A stretch of DNA of 64,000 nucleotides, taken from positions 62,001-126,000 of the forward strand of contig CAMTUU010000001.1 in the NCBI GenBank assembly GCA_947085045.1, in the 5' to 3' direction. The notes below the pieces were generated by a model, which had not been told where the DNA came from, did not search any database, and saw only the letters and a list, made by a program, of their open reading frames with translations. The position numbers were made by a program, and so were the translations under genes. This stretch comes from Pseudolysinimonas_A sp947085045. Lineage in GTDB: Bacteria > Actinomycetota > Actinomycetes > Actinomycetales > Microbacteriaceae. Below are positions 1 through 8,046 of the stretch, one piece after another; within the stretch, counting starts at the first letter, position 1; each line of letters opens with the position of its first letter.

Positions 1-56
1 TGGGTGTCGATCGCTCGTAGCGACGCCACGTCGATCGCGGGTTCGTAGCGGGTCAC
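1..56 (-). CDS. N-terminal fragment of a gene running off the left edge
   Basis: A GTG start at 56 overlaps the TGA stop of the acyl-CoA synthetase gene (GTGA), giving about 18 residues beginning MTRYEPAIDVASLRAIDT before the window ends. The tight coupling makes it the next gene of the same leftward operon (MaoC, SDR, acyl-CoA synthetase, this gene). Too little is visible to name a family. Its position suggests another acyl-CoA or aromatic catabolism enzyme, which is inference only. Confidence 0.5.
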   Translation of the reverse strand, partial: MTRYEPAIDVASLRAIDT

Positions 57-1660
57 GGTGAGACTCCCTCGGCGACGGTGCGGGCACGGACGACGGCGAG
101 GTCGACCTTCCCGGTGGGGCTGCGCTCGAGGTCCTTCACGACGAGCACGCGCCGCGGCTTCTTGTAACCCGCCAGATGGATGCCGACGTGCTCGGCGAGG
201 GCGGAGACATCCACCTTCGCGGGGTCGGGCGACGCGACGATCGCGGCGACGACCTCACCCCAGCGCGCGTCCGGGATGCCGAACACGACGGCGTCGTCGA
301 CACCGGGGAAGCTCAGCAGCGTCTCCTCCACCTCGGCGGGGTAGATCTTCTCGCCGCCCGAGTTCACGACCGAGGCGCCGCGGCCGAGCAGCTCGATGAA
401 CCCGTCGTCCTCCACCCGCACCAGGTCGCCCGGGATGATGTGGCGCTTGCCGCGGATCTCGACGAAGTTCGCCGCGGTCTTCTCCGGGTCCTTATAGTAG
501 CCGCGCGGCATCCCGCCGGTGAAGGCGATCTTGCCGACCGCGCCCACGGTGTCCTGCACCTCCTCGAGCGCTTCGTCGAGCACGACGGTGCCCGGCGTCA
601 TCTGGAACCGCGACGGCAGGTCGGCCGCCGACCGGGTGATGCCGAGCCCGACGGCGCCGCCCTCGGTCGAGGCGAGGATGTCGGTGATCACGAGGTTCGG
701 CGCGAGCGCGTGCAGGCGCTCCTTCGTGGAATCGCTGAAGCGCATGCCGGCGGAGAGCATCGAGCGCAGCTCGGGCAGCTCGGTGATGCCGAGTTCCTCC
801 GCCGCCTCGACGAGCGGGATGGCGATCGCATCGCCGGCGACCGCGACCCGGGTGACGTGTTCGTCGAGGATCGCGCGGATCGCGGCGCGAGCGTCGAAGC
901 GCGGCGTCGGCAGCACGACGACGGAACCGCCGAGCAGCAGCCCGTTGATCACCGAGGTGAGGGCGGTGCCGTGCATGTACGGCGACAGCGCGAGGGTGAC
1001 GATACGCGGGTTGCCGGTGTCGGTCGCCATCCGCACGACATCCTCCGCCGTCTCGGGCAACGGCAGGCCGGCCGCCACGTAGGCGTTGTAGGTCTGCATC
1101 TCGAGCATCTGCGAGACCCCCCACATGGCCGCCTTCGGCTGCCCGGTGGTGCCGCCCGTGTAGATGAAGAACTCGCCGTCGACGGCATCCTCGTGCGGAC
1201 GCGGATCGCGGTCGGCGACCGCCGCGAAGTCGAGCGCTCCGGGCAGCAGGGGCGCGTCGACATCCTGCACCTGCACGAGTGCGATCGGCCGGCCGAGCAT
1301 CTCGACCGCCTCGGCCGCGTTCTGCGCCAGGCTCGCCCCGTAGACCAGCACGATCGAGTCGGAGTCGTCGAGCAGCGCCGCCACCTCGCGCGGCCGGTAG
1401 CGGTAGTTGAGCGGCACCGGCACGACGCCGACCCGGATGCAGCCGGCAAACGCGATCAGCCACTCAGGACGGTTGTGCAGCAGGATCGACACCTTGTCGT
1501 CACGCGCCACTTCGTGCTCGGCCAGCAGCGCGGCGAAACGCGCCGCAGCGTCGTCGAACTCGGCGTTGCTGAGCGTGCCCTCCCCGACGGTCACGATCGC
1601 CGAGCGGTCGGGGGCCTCGAGCGCGATGCGGTGCCAGAGGTCGGCGTAGTGACCCTGCAC
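53..1660 (-). CDS. AMP-dependent acyl-CoA synthetase/ligase
   Basis: Class I adenylate-forming enzyme (ANL superfamily), about 535 aa, predicted to activate a carboxylic acid to its CoA thioester through an acyl-adenylate. The P-loop motif YTGGTTGQPKAAMW, the STEGG segment, the GEKIYPAEVEE hinge region and the C-terminal catalytic-lysine motif SPTGKVDL are all present, so the protein looks complete. The GTG start at 1660 lies 2 nt after the SDR stop. A longer in-frame reading back to 2209 exists but would run antisense-frame through the SDR gene, so it was rejected. The motif spelling resembles actinobacterial FadD3/FadD19-type synthetases of ring or side-chain catabolism; the substrate is not determinable. 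It is co-transcribed with the SDR and MaoC genes. Confidence 0.88.
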   Translation of the reverse strand: MQGHYADLWHRIALEAPDRSAIVTVGEGTLSNAEFDDAAARFAALLAEHEVARDDKVSILLHNRPEWLIAFAGCIRVGVVPVPLNYRYRPREVAALLDDSDSIVLVYGASLAQNAAEAVEMLGRPIALVQVQDVDAPLLPGALDFAAVADRDPRPHEDAVDGEFFIYTGGTTGQPKAAMWGVSQMLEMQTYNAYVAAGLPLPETAEDVVRMATDTGNPRIVTLALSPYMHGTALTSVINGLLLGGSVVVLPTPRFDARAAIRAILDEHVTRVAVAGDAIAIPLVEAAEELGITELPELRSMLSAGMRFSDSTKERLHALAPNLVITDILASTEGGAVGLGITRSAADLPSRFQMTPGTVVLDEALEEVQDTVGAVGKIAFTGGMPRGYYKDPEKTAANFVEIRGKRHIIPGDLVRVEDDGFIELLGRGASVVNSGGEKIYPAEVEETLLSFPGVDDAVVFGIPDARWGEVVAAIVASPDPAKVDVSALAEHVGIHLAGYKKPRRVLVVKDLERSPTGKVDLAVVRARTVAEGVSP

Positions 1661-1662
1661 GC

Positions 1663-2574
1663 TCAGTCCATCGGGGCGAAGGTCGGGCCGGAGGGCTGCG
1701 CCGACGCGGCGAGCTCGGCATCCCAGACATCCGCGATGCCGTCGGCGGTCCAGCCGCCCTCGGCGTCCCGGGTCGTCAGCGCCGAGGGGTGCGCGTAGAG
1801 CGTCAGCCGGTCGCCGCCGAGGCCGATCGCCTGGCCGGTGACCCCGGCGGAGCGCTCGGAGGCGAGCCAGACGATGAGCGGGGCGACGTCGTCGGGCGAG
1901 CCGAGCGCGTGCTCCTGCCGGATGACGCGGGGCAGCGGCTCCCCCGCCTGGAACTTCTCCCAGGCGTCGGCGTAGATCGGCATCGTGCCGGTCATCGCGG
2001 TCATGGCGGTCGGGATGACGGCGTTCACCGTCACCTCGGCGCGGGCCAGCTCCAGCGACAGCGTGCGCGCCATGGCGACGAGTCCGGCCTTCGCCGCGGC
2101 GTAGTTCGTCTGCCCGAAGCTGCCGAACTGGCCGGCGGGCGAGCCGATCAGGATGATGCGGCCGGGGTGTCCGGCTTCGCGGAAGTGGACGGCCGCGGCC
2201 CGGGCGCACGTGAACGATCCGCGGAGGTGGGTCTCGATGACGAGGTCGAAGTCCTCATCCGTCATCTTCCACGACACGCGGTCGCGCAGCACGCCCGCGT
2301 TGGCGACCATGGCGTCGAGACGGCCGAACTCGCTCACCGCGGTGGCGACGAGCTGCTCGGCCGTCTCCGCCGGACCGACCGGAGCGACCACCACAGCGGC
2401 CCGGCCCCCCGACTCCGCCACGAGGCGCGCGGTCTCGTCCGCCGCCTCGGCGTCCACATCGTTCACGACGACGGCCGCACCTGCGCTCGCGAGGGCCCGC
2501 GCGTAGGAGCGGCCGAGGCCGCGTCCGCTGCCGGTGACGACGACGACCCGACCGCTGAGGTCGATCCCGCTCAT
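1663..2574 (-). CDS. Short-chain dehydrogenase/reductase (3-hydroxyacyl-CoA dehydrogenase-like)
   Basis: SDR oxidoreductase of 303 aa. The N-terminal Rossmann dinucleotide motif TGSGRGLG, the NAG motif near residue 90, and the catalytic Ser (LIGSPAG) and Tyr-x3-Lys (NYAAAK) are all visible. It is longer than the usual 250 aa, with an about 40-residue C-terminal tail, as in the dehydrogenase part of MFE-2-type beta-oxidation enzymes. The start overlaps the MaoC stop by 4 nt (ATGA) and the acyl-CoA synthetase follows directly. The trio of ligase, hydratase and dehydrogenase fits a beta-oxidation-like side-chain shortening route. The substrate is unknown. Confidence 0.88.
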   Translation of the reverse strand: MSGIDLSGRVVVVTGSGRGLGRSYARALASAGAAVVVNDVDAEAADETARLVAESGGRAAVVVAPVGPAETAEQLVATAVSEFGRLDAMVANAGVLRDRVSWKMTDEDFDLVIETHLRGSFTCARAAAVHFREAGHPGRIILIGSPAGQFGSFGQTNYAAAKAGLVAMARTLSLELARAEVTVNAVIPTAMTAMTGTMPIYADAWEKFQAGEPLPRVIRQEHALGSPDDVAPLIVWLASERSAGVTGQAIGLGGDRLTLYAHPSALTTRDAEGGWTADGIADVWDAELAASAQPSGPTFAPMD

Positions 2575-3041
2575 CGGTAGTACCGCAGCACCATGTCAGC
2601 GACGCAGGCCGGCTTCGTGCCGCCCTCGATCTCGAAGGTGACGCGCGGGGCCACCTGGTAGCCGCCGGCGACCTCCTCGACGGCGAGCACCTCGCCGTGC
2701 ACGCGGATGCGCGAGCCGACCGGGACCGGGGCCGGGAAGCGCAGCCGGTCGAGTCCGTAGTTGATGCCCACGCCGATGCCGGTGACGTCGAACACCTCGG
2801 CCATGAGGGGCACCACGAGGCTCAGCGTGAAGTAGCCGTGCACGATCGTCGTGCCGAACGGCGTGCCCGCGGCGAACGCGGGATCCAGGTGGATCGGGTT
2901 GTGGTCACCCGAGAGATCGGCGAACCCCGTGACCTCGGCCTGGGTGATCTCGCGCCAGGAGGAGGGGCCGAACGTGCGACCCACGATTCCGGGGAGCTCG
3001 TCGATCGGGGTGGTCAGGATACCCTCAGGATCCGAGGTCAT
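2571..3041 (-). CDS. MaoC-family (R)-specific enoyl-CoA hydratase
   Basis: Hot-dog fold dehydratase of 156 aa, predicted to hydrate an enoyl-CoA. The hydratase-2 signature is clear: DLSGDHNPIHLDP with catalytic Asp and His, then IVHGYFTLSL. It is first in the leftward operon with the SDR, the acyl-CoA synthetase and the gene at the left edge, and divergent from the MarR gene at 3125. Control by that MarR through the palindrome in between is likely but inferred. Confidence 0.9.
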   Translation of the reverse strand: MTSDPEGILTTPIDELPGIVGRTFGPSSWREITQAEVTGFADLSGDHNPIHLDPAFAAGTPFGTTIVHGYFTLSLVVPLMAEVFDVTGIGVGINYGLDRLRFPAPVPVGSRIRVHGEVLAVEEVAGGYQVAPRVTFEIEGGTKPACVADMVLRYYR

Positions 3042-3079
3042 GCGTCAACTCCTCTAGCGCCATTGCCATGCGATGATGA

Positions 3080-3094
3080 TTCAGGTTACCTGAA
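3080..3094. promoter_or_regulatory. Palindromic MarR-type operator candidate
   Basis: A perfect inverted repeat, TTCAGGT-T-ACCTGAA, lies in the 83-bp divergent gap between the MaoC and MarR genes. Its position and symmetry are those of a MarR-dimer operator controlling both directions. No experimental motif is implied. Confidence 0.6.
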
Positions 3095-3124
3095 ACAATA
3101 GCGGCGGTCGAGAGGAACTCGCGG

Positions 3125-3616
3125 ATGACCCCGACCGAGCGGAGAGCCATGACCAACCCGAGGACCGGATATCCGGACGGTTACCTCATCTACCTCGTCA
3201 AGCAGGTGGAGATGGGCATGCGCCGGCCGTTCGAGGAGCTCATCGGCGGCCACGGCATCTCGACCGCCGGCTACACCGCGCTCACCGTGCTGCAGAACCG
3301 TCCCGGGGTCACCTCTTCGGAGCTCGCCCGTCGTTCGTTCGTGCGCGCCCAGACCATGGCGGAGACGGTCGCCGCGCTCGGCGAAGCGGGGCTCGTGCGC
3401 CGGGAGAAGGACCCAGGCCACGGCCGGCAGATCCTGCTGTTCATCACCGAGCTCGGGCTCGACCGCGTCACCGGGCTCTCCGCCGAGGTCGCCGAACTCG
3501 AGTCCCGCATCCTGGATCGGCTCGCCGGAGATCAGCCCGCCGAACTGCTCCGGGGGCTGCGCGCCGTGCGCGACGCGCTCGCCGAGATCAGCTCGAGCGA
3601 GCGCGCCCCCGTCTAG
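3125..3616 (+). CDS. MarR-family transcriptional regulator
   Basis: Winged-helix MarR regulator of 163 aa. The core reads ISTAGYTALTVLQNRPGVTS, followed by SELARRSFVRAQTMAETVAA (recognition helix) and the wing LVRREKDPGHGRQILLFIT. It is divergent from the acyl-CoA operon and so probably its ligand-responsive repressor. MarR proteins in this position often sense aromatic acids or aryl-CoA esters, as CouR-like regulators do; this is inference. An alternative ATG at 3149 has GGAGAG just upstream and could be the real start (155 aa). Confidence 0.88.
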   Translation: MTPTERRAMTNPRTGYPDGYLIYLVKQVEMGMRRPFEELIGGHGISTAGYTALTVLQNRPGVTSSELARRSFVRAQTMAETVAALGEAGLVRREKDPGHGRQILLFITELGLDRVTGLSAEVAELESRILDRLAGDQPAELLRGLRAVRDALAEISSSERAPV

Positions 3617-3631
3617 ACCCGCGCCCCCCGG

Positions 3632-4591
3632 TCAGTCCTGACCCGGCAGCCGCGGGGTGCCGTGGGTGTGGAACGTGTCAATCGTCTTCATGCCCCAGGC
3701 CTGACCCTTCTTGCGCTCCTCCTCGGTCCACTCGATCGGCTTCCAGTCGGGGGCGAGCATGAGCCGGGCCCCCGGGTTCGCGAACTCGATGCGGTTGCCA
3801 CCCGGCTCCCAGACGTAGAGGAAGAACGTCTGCTGGATGGCGTGCTTGTGCGGGCCCGACTCGATGTGGATGCCGTTCTCGAGGAAGATGTCGGCGGCCT
3901 TGAGGATGTCCTCACGGGTGTCGGGGGCGAACGCGATGTGGTGCAGGCGGCCGTTCGATCCGGTGTGGTCGGACGAGTAGACGAGGTCGTACGACTTGTT
4001 GCCGAGGTGGAACCACTGCGCGCCGATCTTGCCCGAGTCGAGGCGGATGAGCTCGGTGCACTCCATGCCGAGCACCTCCGAGACGAACTCGCCGTTCTCC
4101 TCGACGCTCGCGCCCAGGTAGTTCACGTGGTCGAGGCGACGGGCGTTGACCCCGCGGCCGGGGAATCGCGACGCCTGGTTCTTGAGTGCCGGCTTGTCGT
4201 CGGTGGCGACGTACCAGGTGGTGTCCCAGTAGATGCTCATCGGGTGACCGTCGGGGTCGGTGAACGTGTACGAGCGGCCGATTCCCTCTTCGCCGTCGAC
4301 CCAGCCGGTACCGCGACCCGAGGCCTCGATCGACGCGACGACGCGGTCGAGCGCCTCGGGCGACGCGGCGCGGAGCGACACGTTGCCGACGCCCGACTGG
4401 TCGCGCGGGGTGAGCTTGATGATCCAGTTCTCGTAGGTGTCCCAGGTGCGCAGGAACACGGAGTCGCCCGTCCGGCCGACCTCGCGCATGGCGAGCAGTT
4501 CGGTGAAGAACCAGTACGACTCGTCGAACTTGTTGCTGAAGAGCTCGAGACCGCCGAGGTGGGCGATGTCGCGAGGTCCGGGCTTGGTCAT
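3632..4591 (-). CDS. VOC-family extradiol ring-cleavage dioxygenase
   Basis: Two-domain vicinal-oxygen-chelate protein of 319 aa resembling catechol/homoprotocatechuate 2,3-dioxygenases. The predicted Fe(II) ligands are His155 (DHVNYLG), a His at 217/218 (LHHIAF) and Glu269 (GNRIEFA), close to the H155/H214/E267 spacing of the Brevibacterium homoprotocatechuate enzyme. The N-terminal domain has the paired signature TFTDPDGHPMSIYWDT without ligands. It is last of three genes transcribed leftward (aldolase, tautomerase, dioxygenase), each separated by 2 nt. Protocatechuate, gallate or 3-O-methylgallate is a plausible substrate given the neighbours, but the ring-cleavage position cannot be read from sequence. 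Confidence 0.85.
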   Translation of the reverse strand: MTKPGPRDIAHLGGLELFSNKFDESYWFFTELLAMREVGRTGDSVFLRTWDTYENWIIKLTPRDQSGVGNVSLRAASPEALDRVVASIEASGRGTGWVDGEEGIGRSYTFTDPDGHPMSIYWDTTWYVATDDKPALKNQASRFPGRGVNARRLDHVNYLGASVEENGEFVSEVLGMECTELIRLDSGKIGAQWFHLGNKSYDLVYSSDHTGSNGRLHHIAFAPDTREDILKAADIFLENGIHIESGPHKHAIQQTFFLYVWEPGGNRIEFANPGARLMLAPDWKPIEWTEEERKKGQAWGMKTIDTFHTHGTPRLPGQD

Positions 4592-4593
4592 TG

Positions 4594-5664
4594 CTACTCC
4601 TTCGTAGGGCCGGTGCGCGGGAACGCGTGACCGTCGAACAACTTGCGGGCGGTGCGGATGGATGTCGAGGTGCCGCGCCAGGTGCCGACGACGTCGTACA
4701 CGCGCACCTTCGCGTCGAACGTGCCGCTCGGGTGCTCGAGCCGGGTGACGTCATCCTCAGACGGGACGGCCAGGTCGGCCGCAACCGTGCCCGGGATCCG
4801 CGCGGCGGCGGCGATCGACGCGGCCATGAGCACCCCGATCGAGGTGTGCACCTTCTTCGGGATGAAGCCGCGCGTGGTGAGCACGCCGCCGTCACGCGGC
4901 GCGGAGAGCAGGAACATCTTCGGCACCGTCTGGTCGACGACATCCCCGAGGCCCATGAGGCGACCCGCCTCGAGGCGCACGGCCTCGATCTCGGCGGTGA
5001 GGGCGGCGTTCCCCTCGAGGTCGGCCGGCGACTCGTCGCCCGCGATCCCGAACTCCGCGGCGTCGAGCAGCACGACGGGCATCCCGTTGTCGACCAGGGT
5101 GGCGCGGTGCCCGGCGATCTCGTCGACGAGGTGGCCGGTCGGGAGCAGCTCCTTCGCGGTGGACTCGTCGCCCATCTCGATCTCGATCGCGGCGGCCGTG
5201 CCCGGCACCCCGTCGATCGCGGTGTCGCCGTCGTAGACCGGCCTTCCGTCGCGGGTGGGGAAGGTCTCGATCGCGAGGTCGCCGGTGTTGATCAGGCGGA
5301 TGCGCGTCGTCGTGCGGTCGCCGGTGGCCGGGATCAGTCCGCGCTCGACGGCGAACGGACCGACGGCGGCGAGCATGTTGCCGCAGGTCTGCAGGTCGGC
5401 GACCACGGGCTCGTCGACCGAGACCTGCAGAAACAGGTAGTCGAGGTCGACTCCGTCCTCGGCCGACGGCGAGACGATCCCGACCTTGCTGCGGAGTGGA
5501 TGTGCTCCGCCGACGCCGTCGATCTGCGTCGGATCGGGCGAGCCCATGATCTCGAGCAGGACCCGGTCGCGCACGGCGGTGTCGGCGGGCAAATCGGCGG
5601 CGACGAAGAAGGCGCCCTTCGACGTGCCGCCCCGCATGAGCGTGCTCCGGATCCCCTGCGACAC
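4594..5664 (-). CDS. PrpF/GalD-family isomerase (4-oxalomesaconate tautomerase-like)
   Basis: PrpF-superfamily protein of 356 aa with a diaminopimelate-epimerase-like fold. The family opening is MRGGTSKGAFF, then QTCGNMLAAVGPFA with the active-site Cys, and GFIPKKVHTSIGVL further on. PrpF members isomerise aconitate; GalD members tautomerise 4-oxalomesaconate in gallate/protocatechuate meta-cleavage. The adjacent CHA aldolase favours the GalD role, which is inference from context. The hydratase normally needed between tautomer and aldolase (GalB or LigJ type) is not seen in this window. Confidence 0.82.
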   Translation of the reverse strand: MSQGIRSTLMRGGTSKGAFFVAADLPADTAVRDRVLLEIMGSPDPTQIDGVGGAHPLRSKVGIVSPSAEDGVDLDYLFLQVSVDEPVVADLQTCGNMLAAVGPFAVERGLIPATGDRTTTRIRLINTGDLAIETFPTRDGRPVYDGDTAIDGVPGTAAAIEIEMGDESTAKELLPTGHLVDEIAGHRATLVDNGMPVVLLDAAEFGIAGDESPADLEGNAALTAEIEAVRLEAGRLMGLGDVVDQTVPKMFLLSAPRDGGVLTTRGFIPKKVHTSIGVLMAASIAAAARIPGTVAADLAVPSEDDVTRLEHPSGTFDAKVRVYDVVGTWRGTSTSIRTARKLFDGHAFPRTGPTKE

Positions 5665-5666
5665 GA

Positions 5667-6353
5667 TCAGTCCTCGTAGGGCTCGTAGCTGACGCCGAGG
5701 TCGGCGAGCATGCCGCGCAGCTTGTTCTGGTCCATGCTGACCGCGCCCTCCAGGTAGGCGGCGCGCGCGGCAGCCTCCTTCTCGGTGCGGGCCTCGGAGG
5801 CGGCGATCGCGGTGGCGACGTCGCCGCGCGGCACGATCATCACCCCGTCGTCGTCGGCGACCACGGCGTCACCGGGACGCACGAGCACGCCGCCGACCAG
5901 GATCGGCACGTTGACCGCACCCGGGGTCGCCTTCACGGTGCCCTGCGCGTTGACCGCGGCCGACCAGACGTGGAAGCCCATCGCCCGCAGGTCGACGGCA
6001 TCCCGGACCCCGCCGGTCGTGACCAGCCCGCGCACGCCGCGCTTCTGCAGCTGGGTCGCGAACAGCTCGCCGAACGAGCCGTCGAGCGACGGCGAGTTGG
6101 TGGTGACGACGAGGATGTCGCCCTCCTGGCACTGCTCGATGGCGGCGTGGATCATGAGGTTGTCGCCGGGCCAGGAGAGCACCGTGACGGCCGACCCGGC
6201 GATGCGCGCACCCTCCTGTAGCGGGCGGAGCGAGGTGCCGACGAGTCCCGTGCGACCGTAGGCCTCGTGCACGGTCGCGACACCGTGGACGGCGAGACGG
6301 TCGAGGTCGGCGAGCGCGGTGCGCGGCGGACCGGTGACGATGACGTTTCTCAT
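5667..6353 (-). CDS. 4-carboxy-4-hydroxy-2-oxoadipate (CHA) aldolase
   Basis: RraA-like class II aldolase of 228 aa, like LigK, GalC and ProA, which split CHA into pyruvate and oxaloacetate. Visible are GSFGELFATQLQKRG, the metal/substrate motif TTGGVRDAVDLRAMG (Arg117-Asp118) and PGDAVVADDDGVMIVP. ATG at 6353 was chosen; it follows the operator palindrome by 10 bp and gives the normal family length. The reading frame continues upstream to 8054 only as a shadow of the opposite-strand genes. It is first in the aldolase-tautomerase-dioxygenase operon. RraA/MenG-type RNase E inhibitors share the fold, but the catabolic neighbours favour an aldolase. Confidence 0.86.
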   Translation of the reverse strand: MRNVIVTGPPRTALADLDRLAVHGVATVHEAYGRTGLVGTSLRPLQEGARIAGSAVTVLSWPGDNLMIHAAIEQCQEGDILVVTTNSPSLDGSFGELFATQLQKRGVRGLVTTGGVRDAVDLRAMGFHVWSAAVNAQGTVKATPGAVNVPILVGGVLVRPGDAVVADDDGVMIVPRGDVATAIAASEARTEKEAAARAAYLEGAVSMDQNKLRGMLADLGVSYEPYED

Positions 6354-6362
6354 GGTGCTCAG

Positions 6363-6374
6363 ATTGTAGACAAT
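6363..6374. promoter_or_regulatory. GntR/FCD (VanR-type) operator, copy 1
   Basis: ATTGT-AG-ACAAT is a 5-bp inverted repeat with a 2-bp centre, lying 10 bp upstream of the aldolase start in the divergent aldolase/demethylase region. The same motif recurs at 8017-8028 before the dehydrogenase-GntR pair. ATTGTNNACAAT is the form bound by FadR/VanR-subfamily GntR regulators, so repression by the GntR at 8819 is the natural reading. Confidence 0.7.
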
Positions 6375-6500
6375 TTCGGCGTCAATCCCGACAGCGGTGC
6401 TCCACTCGGTGAGGACGCCTGTACAACTACCTATGCCGGAAGGTAATGTGCCTTCCAACCCGTCACCGGGTTCACGCGACGACGACGTCAGGAGATCGAC

Positions 6501-7910
6501 ATGACCGCCCCCAAGAACCTTCAAGAGAAGATCGACGCGGCCGGCAGTGCCGTCGACGTTCTCCGCAACAACAAGCTCGGCGCCTACATCTACCCCGTGG
6601 TGCCGGCTGAGTTCACCAACTGGCGCCGCGAGCAGAAGGCCTGGCGCGACAGCGCCGTGCTCTTCGACCAGTCGCACCACATGGACAACCTGTTCATCAC
6701 GGGTCCGGGCGCGATCACGCTGCTCAGCGACACGATGATCAACTCCCCTGAGAACTTCCCCGTGAACACCGCCAAGCAGCTCGTGCCGGTCGCCTCCAAC
6801 GGCGGCGTCATCGGCGACGGCATCCTGTTCCGCGAGGCCGACGACGAGTACACCTACGTCGGCCGCGCGCCGGTGTCGAACTGGCTGCTGTACCACGCCG
6901 AGAAGGGCGGGTACGACGTCGACATCGAGGTCGACCGACGCTCCAACTCGCGGCCCTACGGCACCGCGGTGACCCGCAAGCTGTGGCGCCTGCAGATCCA
7001 GGGGCCCGCCGCCTGGGACATCATCGAGAAGCTCAACGGCGGCCCCGTCGACAAGGTGAAGTTCTTCCACCTCGGCCACATGAACGTCGGCGGCGTGCAG
7101 GTGCGCACGCTGCGTCACGGCATGGCAGGTGCCCCGGGCCTGGAGATCTACGGCCCGTACGCCGACGCCGAGAAGATCCGAACGACCATCCTCGAAGCCG
7201 GCGCCTCGTTCGGGCTCGAGCCGGTCGGGTCGCGCGCCTACTCGTCGAACACGCTCGAGTCGGGCTGGATCCCGTCGCCGCTGCCCGCGGTGTACTCGAG
7301 CGAGGGCGAGCGCGGCTTCCGCGAATGGTCGGATGCCTCCTCCTACGAGGCGACCAACGCCCTCGCCGGCTCGTTCCTCTCCGCCGACATCGAGGACTAC
7401 TACACGACCCCGTGGGAGCTGGGCTACGGCTCGTTCGTGAAGTTCGACCACGACTTCATCGGCCGCGACGCCCTCGAGAAGATCGACCCGACGACGCAGC
7501 GCAAGAAGGTCACGCTCGCCTGGAACAGCGACGACGTCACGTCGAAGATCTGGGGTTCCTACTTCAGCCCGCAGGAGGCCGCCGGCGCGCAGTTCTTCGA
7601 CCTGCCGAACGCCAACTACGGCTCGTCGAACTTCGACTCCATCGTCGATGCCGACGGCACCCACGTCGGCGTCTCGATGTTCACCGGCTACTCGGCCAAC
7701 GAGCGCCGCGCGCTGTCGCTCGCGACCGTCGCGCCTGACGTGGAGGTCGGCACCGAGCTCACGCTGCTCTGGGGCGAGAACCCGAACAGCGAGAAGACCA
7801 CGGTGCAGCCGCACACGCAGGTCGAGATCCGCGTGGTCGTCAGCCCCGTCCCGTACTCCGAGGTGGCCCGGAGCGAGTACCAGGGCGGTTGGCGCACCGC
7901 GGCGAAGTAA
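6501..7910 (+). CDS. LigM-like tetrahydrofolate-dependent aromatic O-demethylase (GcvT family)
   Basis: GcvT/aminomethyltransferase-fold protein of 469 aa, matching the length of Sphingobium LigM (vanillate/3-O-methylgallate O-demethylase) and DesA (syringate). These enzymes move the aryl methyl group to tetrahydrofolate. Supporting segments are AVLFDQSHHMDNLFI near residue 55, the folate-domain run LWRLQIQGPAAWDII, and TTPWELGYGSFVKFDHDFIG near residue 305. The start follows a clear AGGAG about 7 nt upstream of ATG. It is divergent from the ring-cleavage operon, with one shared operator. The methoxy substrate is unresolved. A sarcosine/dimethylglycine dehydrogenase-like role is possible but fits the neighbours less well. 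Confidence 0.8.
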   Translation: MTAPKNLQEKIDAAGSAVDVLRNNKLGAYIYPVVPAEFTNWRREQKAWRDSAVLFDQSHHMDNLFITGPGAITLLSDTMINSPENFPVNTAKQLVPVASNGGVIGDGILFREADDEYTYVGRAPVSNWLLYHAEKGGYDVDIEVDRRSNSRPYGTAVTRKLWRLQIQGPAAWDIIEKLNGGPVDKVKFFHLGHMNVGGVQVRTLRHGMAGAPGLEIYGPYADAEKIRTTILEAGASFGLEPVGSRAYSSNTLESGWIPSPLPAVYSSEGERGFREWSDASSYEATNALAGSFLSADIEDYYTTPWELGYGSFVKFDHDFIGRDALEKIDPTTQRKKVTLAWNSDDVTSKIWGSYFSPQEAAGAQFFDLPNANYGSSNFDSIVDADGTHVGVSMFTGYSANERRALSLATVAPDVEVGTELTLLWGENPNSEKTTVQPHTQVEIRVVVSPVPYSEVARSEYQGGWRTAAK

Positions 7911-7993
7911 CCCTTCGCCGTCGCGAACGGCGTCGTCCCTCAGAGGCGGCGCCGTTCCGTCTGTCCGCAGATCGCAGGATGCTCCGACCGCTG

Positions 7994-8018
7994 ATTTCGG
8001 CGCCGTTGGCGCCGAAAT
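7994..8018. promoter_or_regulatory. Perfect 11-bp stem hairpin ahead of the dehydrogenase gene
   Basis: ATTTCGGCGCC and GGCGCCGAAAT form a perfect stem around a GTT loop. The hairpin sits 83 bp after the demethylase stop, and its right arm runs into the operator at 8017-8028. It could terminate the demethylase transcript or act as an extra operator; no T-run follows. Confidence 0.55.
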
Positions 8019-8028
8019 TGTCGACAAT
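8017..8028. promoter_or_regulatory. GntR/FCD (VanR-type) operator, copy 2
   Basis: ATTGTCGACAAT is a perfect 12-bp palindrome 18 bp upstream of the dehydrogenase start, matching copy 1 at 6363. It suggests autoregulation of the dehydrogenase-GntR operon. Confidence 0.7.
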
Positions 8029-8046
8029 CGCGCTAGCATTCCCGGC

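Noticed and set aside
53..2209. A 718-residue reading of the acyl-CoA synthetase
   Set aside because: The extra N-terminus is shadow sequence over the SDR gene; the conserved enzyme begins at the GTG 1660, 2 nt after the SDR stop.
5667..6353. RraA (RNase E inhibitor) or MenG assignment for the aldolase gene
   Set aside because: These share the fold, but the operon with a tautomerase and an extradiol dioxygenase makes a CHA aldolase the better reading.
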